DNA of 64,000 nt, taken from the NCBI GenBank assembly GCA_965204405.1, contig CBDBEN010000002.1:62001-126000 (forward strand), written 5' to 3'. Of this stretch, positions 60,668 to 64,000 are shown piece after piece. How positions within the stretch are numbered: position 1 is the stretch's first letter; each line of letters opens with the position of its first letter. The notes beneath the pieces are model-generated. The model was given only the letters and a program-made list of their open reading frames with translations, had not been told where the DNA came from and made no database searches. Source of the DNA: JANQPX01 sp965204405. Lineage in GTDB: Bacteria > Pseudomonadota > Alphaproteobacteria > Geminicoccales > Geminicoccaceae. A program made the translations under genes and the position numbers.

Positions 60668-61639
60668 TTAGCCCCTTTGATGGGGGGAGGTCCAGTCGAT
60701 GCGCGGGCCTTTCGGCACAATTCTCGTCGGATTAATCGTTTCGTGGCTGCCGTAATAGTGATTCTTGATATGATGGAAGTCGACCGTCTCACTGACGCCG
60801 GGCCACTGATAGAGCTCGCGAACATAGGCGAAGAGGTGAGGGTAGTCGGCGATGCGCTTCAGGTTGCATTTGAAGTGGCCGACATAGACGGGATCGAAGC
60901 GCACCAGCGTGGTGAACAAGCGCCAGTCCGCCTCCGTCACTTGATCGCCGGCAAGATAGCGCTGACCGGAAAGATGCCGTTCCAGCTTGTCGAGTGTACG
61001 AAAAAGCGGGATGACGGCATCCTCATAGGCGTCTTGTGTGGTGGCAAAGCCCGATTTATAGACGCCATTGTTCACATGGTCGTAAACCTCCGCATTGACC
61101 TCATCGATTGTGTTCCGCAGTGCCTTTGGATAGTAGTCGCCATCGGTCGCACCGGCCTGATCGAAGGCTGAATTGAACATGCGGATGATCTCTGAGCTCT
61201 CATTGCTGACGATTGTTTCTTTCTCCTTGTCCCAGAGGACAGGCACGGTTACGCGTCCGGAATAGGCGGGATGTGCCCTGGTGTAGATCTGGTGCATGAA
61301 GTCGGAACCATAGAGACGATCACCAGTAGCGCCTTCGCCCTCCTCGAAGGTCCAGCCGTTTTCCGCCATGAACCAATGAACCACGGAGACGTCGATCATC
61401 GCCTCCAAACCCTTGAGTTTTCTGAAAATCAATGTGCGATGGGCCCAGGGGCAGGCCAGCGAGACGTAAAGATGGTAGCGTCCGGCCTCGGCCTTGAAGC
61501 CGCCTTCACCGGAAGGGCCAGAGCTGCCGTCGGCCGTGATCCAGTTGCGCAGCTGGGCTTCTGACCGGACGAAGCGCCCCTTGGTGGCCTTGGTATCATA
61601 CCATTGGTCCTGCCAGACGCCGTCAACCAGCCTGCCCAT
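60668..61639 (-). CDS. glutathione S-transferase, glutathionyl-hydroquinone reductase type
   Basis: A 323-residue Xi-class GST. The catalytic-Cys motif is ACPWAHRTLIFRKLKGLE; the family block ENGWTFEEGE and SNESSEIIRMFNSAFD follow. C-terminal YVRELYQWPGVSETVDFHHIKNHYYGSHETINP is diagnostic. These enzymes reduce glutathionyl-hydroquinones using glutathione and often sit in aromatic catabolism contexts. GGAGGAACAG precedes the ATG (61639). Confidence 0.93.
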   Translation of the reverse strand: MGRLVDGVWQDQWYDTKATKGRFVRSEAQLRNWITADGSSGPSGEGGFKAEAGRYHLYVSLACPWAHRTLIFRKLKGLEAMIDVSVVHWFMAENGWTFEEGEGATGDRLYGSDFMHQIYTRAHPAYSGRVTVPVLWDKEKETIVSNESSEIIRMFNSAFDQAGATDGDYYPKALRNTIDEVNAEVYDHVNNGVYKSGFATTQDAYEDAVIPLFRTLDKLERHLSGQRYLAGDQVTEADWRLFTTLVRFDPVYVGHFKCNLKRIADYPHLFAYVRELYQWPGVSETVDFHHIKNHYYGSHETINPTRIVPKGPRIDWTSPHQRG

Positions 61640-61757
61640 ATCTGTTCCTCCACGTTAATGCTAAAGGGCTCGATGCTTTTTCGTGACATCACGTTCCGCT
61701 TGGTCTTCGGCGGCGATGCCCATACCATGCGCGCCACGATGAACCGATGAGGCCCCC

Positions 61758-64000
61758 TTGGCAACGCCACCCGACGACAACTCGGTCCTGCCGCCGATAT
61801 TCCAGCGCTGGTTCGACCAGCGGGGCTGGGTGCCCCATAGCCACCAGCTGGCGATGCTGGAAAAGGCTGCGGCCAGGCGCTCCGCTTTGCTGATCGCACC
61901 GACCGGCGGCGGCAAGACGCTCGCGGGCTTTCTGCCGAGCCTGGTCGCGCTCTCGGAGCGGGGGGGAAGCGGGGGGCTGCATACGCTCTATATATCCCCC
62001 CTCAAAGCACTGACCACGGACATCGCCCGGAATCTGCAGACGCCGATCGACGAAATGGGGCTAACCATCCGCTGCGAGACCCGCACCGGAGACACGCCGC
62101 AAAACCGGCGTCAGCGTCAGCGTCAGAGCCCGCCGGATATTCTCCTGACGACGCCGGAGAGCCTGGCGCTGCTGCTGTCCTACCAGGATGCGGACAAAAT
62201 CTTCCGAGGCCTGACCACCGTCGTGATCGATGAACTGCATGCACTTGCCGGCGCCAAGCGGGGGCAGCTGTTGTCGCTTGGTCTCGCCAGGCTGTCCGCC
62301 CTGTCGCCGACGACCCGCTATGTCGGTTTGTCGGCAACGGTCGAGAAGCCTGAGGAATTGCTGGACTTTCTGTCGCTCGGCGAAGCGCCGGCCGAGTTGG
62401 TGCTGGGAGCGCCTGGCCCCGAGCCAGATGTTTCAATTTTGCTGCCGGAGGGGCGTCTGCCCTGGTCCGGCCATTACGGCACGTATGCGGCTCCCTCGCT
62501 CTATCGGACGATAAAGGCATCGAGAACCACGCTGGTCTTCGTGAATACCAGAGCGCAGGCGGAGGTGATGTTCCGGGAGCTTTGGCGCTTGAACGAGGAC
62601 AACCTGCCGATTGCCCTGCATCACGGCTCGCTTGCGGTGGAGCAGCGGCGGAAGGTCGAGGCGGCGATGGCGGCGGGCAGGCTTAAGGCGATCATCTGCA
62701 CCTCCTCGCTCGATCTCGGGATCGACTGGGGCGATGTCGATCTCGTGGTGCAGATCGGTGCGCCCAAAGGGGTGTCTCGGATCCTGCAGCGCATCGGCCG
62801 TGCCAATCACCGGTTCGACCAGCCGAGCCGGGCCATGCTGGTGCCGGGCAACCGCTTCGAGGTGCTGGAGTGCCGGGCGGCGATGGATGCCATTCGTGAG
62901 CACACCCTTGATGGCACACCGCCGTATCCGGGCGGGCTGGATGTCTTGGCTCAGCACATCACGGGTGTTGCCTGCTCGGGGCCATTCGATGCCGATGAGT
63001 TATACAAGGAAGTCACCGGAGCGCATCCTTACCAAGGCCTATCGCGCCGCGATTTCGAGGATGTGCTGGGATTCGTGGCGAATGGCGGCTATGCGCTGCA
63101 GGTCTACGATCGCTATCGCCGGCTGCGGCAGCAGGAAGACGGACGCTGGTGTCTCGCGCATCCCAAGCTTGCCCAGCGCTACCGCATGAATATCGGCACC
63201 ATCGTCGAGGCGCCGATGGTCAAGGTCCGACTCAAAGGGCGCCGCCAGAGCCTCGGCGAGGTCGAGGAATGGTTCGTTCAGTGGCTGACCCCGGGTGACG
63301 TCTTCCAATTCGCGGGCCGTGCCCTGGTTTTCCAGCGGATGCAGGAGACCAGCGCCGAGGTCACTTTCGCCCCGCCTGGCAAGGAGCCGAGCGTGCCGAG
63401 CTATATGGGCACGCGCATGCCGTTCACAACGCATCTGTCGGAACGCGTGCGCGGCTATCTCGCGGACCCCGGGCACTGGCACGACTTGCCGAACCAGGTG
63501 CTTGAATGGCTTGAGTTGCAAAAAGAAAAATCGGTGATGCCGGCTGCCGACGAGCTGTTGGTCGAGACCTTTCCTAGGCGCGGCAAGCATTTCATGATGA
63601 TCTACGCTTTTGTCGGCTGGAACGGCCATCAGACCCTGGCCATGCTGCTGACCAGACGCATGGAACGCCAGGGCCTGAAACCGATCGGCTTCAATGCCAG
63701 CGACTACATGCTCTGCATCTGGGGGCTGGAGCCGGTTACCGACCCTTCGGCGCTGTTCGACGTCGATATCCTTGGCGATGAACTCGAAGACTGGATGGCC
63801 GAGAGCAGCCTGTTGAAGCGGACATTCCGTAATGTCGCGGTGGTCGCCGGCCTGATCGAGCGCCGTCATCCCGGCCAGGAGAAAACCGGGCGCCAGGTGA
63901 CCATCAATTCCGATCTGATCTATGAGGTGCTGCGAAAGTACGAACCGACGCATGTCCTGATGCGCGCGACCCATGCCGAAGCTGCCGTCGGCCTTCTTGA
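61758..64000 (+). CDS. ligase-associated Lhr-type DEXH helicase (partial, runs off the right edge)
   Basis: An open frame from TTG 61758 to the window end, at least 747 codons; an in-frame TGA lies at 61740-61742 and GAGG stands 5 nt before the start. Motifs: IFQRWFDQRGWVPHSHQ, Walker A LLIAPTGGGKTLAGFLP, TTPESLALLLS, the DEXH box VVIDELHALAGAKRG, motif III LSATV, and motif VI GRANHRFDQPSRA. The C-terminal part EVEEWFVQWLTPGDVFQFAGRALVF matches the Lhr core. This class is usually encoded with a DNA-ligase and nuclease repair set; those would lie beyond the edge. Typical length is about 810-850, so only a short C-terminus is missing. Confidence 0.93.
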   Translation, partial: MATPPDDNSVLPPIFQRWFDQRGWVPHSHQLAMLEKAAARRSALLIAPTGGGKTLAGFLPSLVALSERGGSGGLHTLYISPLKALTTDIARNLQTPIDEMGLTIRCETRTGDTPQNRRQRQRQSPPDILLTTPESLALLLSYQDADKIFRGLTTVVIDELHALAGAKRGQLLSLGLARLSALSPTTRYVGLSATVEKPEELLDFLSLGEAPAELVLGAPGPEPDVSILLPEGRLPWSGHYGTYAAPSLYRTIKASRTTLVFVNTRAQAEVMFRELWRLNEDNLPIALHHGSLAVEQRRKVEAAMAAGRLKAIICTSSLDLGIDWGDVDLVVQIGAPKGVSRILQRIGRANHRFDQPSRAMLVPGNRFEVLECRAAMDAIREHTLDGTPPYPGGLDVLAQHITGVACSGPFDADELYKEVTGAHPYQGLSRRDFEDVLGFVANGGYALQVYDRYRRLRQQEDGRWCLAHPKLAQRYRMNIGTIVEAPMVKVRLKGRRQSLGEVEEWFVQWLTPGDVFQFAGRALVFQRMQETSAEVTFAPPGKEPSVPSYMGTRMPFTTHLSERVRGYLADPGHWHDLPNQVLEWLELQKEKSVMPAADELLVETFPRRGKHFMMIYAFVGWNGHQTLAMLLTRRMERQGLKPIGFNASDYMLCIWGLEPVTDPSALFDVDILGDELEDWMAESSLLKRTFRNVAVVAGLIERRHPGQEKTGRQVTINSDLIYEVLRKYEPTHVLMRATHAEAAVGLL

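Overview
The window reads as chromosome of a high-GC alphaproteobacterium. The strongest taxonomic hints are the order pcm-like / rhodanese / tolC / popZ / valS, a PopZ polar organizer, a MarR-controlled 2-aminobenzoyl-CoA pathway and a set of serine-cycle genes. An order such as Rhodospirillales or Hyphomicrobiales is likely but cannot be fixed from sequence alone. Nearly all real genes in the catabolic half lie on the + strand in tightly coupled operons (ATGA overlaps).

Layout. 0.5-4.6 kb (minus): a glycine betaine/proline-type ABC uptake operon with an unusual double-domain permease. 4.7-6.0 kb: a small MITE-like inverted repeat and a sterol desaturase/fatty acid hydroxylase. 6.1-8.0 kb: a decayed stretch with a frameshifted RidA gene, a truncated VOC/glyoxalase gene, an IS6-family remnant and an IS630-family remnant, next to tRNA-Asn and tRNA-Cys. 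8.5-20.6 kb: a housekeeping block (divergent isoaspartate methyltransferase paralogue, rhodanese, TolC, PopZ, ValS, M17 aminopeptidase, thioesterase, canonical Pcm, small hypothetical genes, glutaryl-CoA dehydrogenase). 21.2-24.4 kb: choline-sulfatase-like enzyme and a GMC oxidoreductase.

24.5-45.1 kb is the most distinctive region. Two sets of branched-chain-amino-acid-type (LIV) substrate-binding proteins and permeases flank a single pair of ATPases, with an aldo/keto reductase and a TIGR04076 protein inserted between them. A RidA protein and an aldo/keto reductase-RidA fusion follow. Next comes an operon for tryptophan -> kynurenine -> anthranilate -> anthraniloyl-CoA breakdown: anthraniloyl-CoA (or salicylyl-CoA) monooxygenase/reductase, MarR regulator, enoyl-CoA hydratase, acyl-CoA dehydrogenase, aryl-CoA ligase, kynureninase, tryptophan 2,3-dioxygenase, then another RidA. 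A kynurenine formamidase is not present.

45.2-52.8 kb: a LuxR-type regulator with a degenerate receiver domain faces, across a palindrome-rich intergenic region, a serine-cycle set: malate-CoA ligase subunits, a shortened 2-hydroxyacid dehydrogenase homologue lacking its catalytic residues, PEP carboxylase and a FolD-like enzyme in which the cyclohydrolase lysine is replaced by Gln. 53-64 kb: a large chemoreceptor, an orphan DUF2282 (bufferin-precursor type) gene, a lipoprotein with a CxxCH motif, an EamA transporter, a GNAT acetyltransferase, a small exported protein, a glutathionyl-hydroquinone-reductase-type GST and, running off the right edge, a ligase-associated Lhr-type DNA helicase.

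Metabolic reading (inference): betaine and choline-O-sulfate uptake and breakdown release one-carbon units that a serine-cycle module could assimilate, while the LIV transporters and the tryptophan/anthranilate operon feed aromatic amino-acid carbon into CoA-ester degradation.
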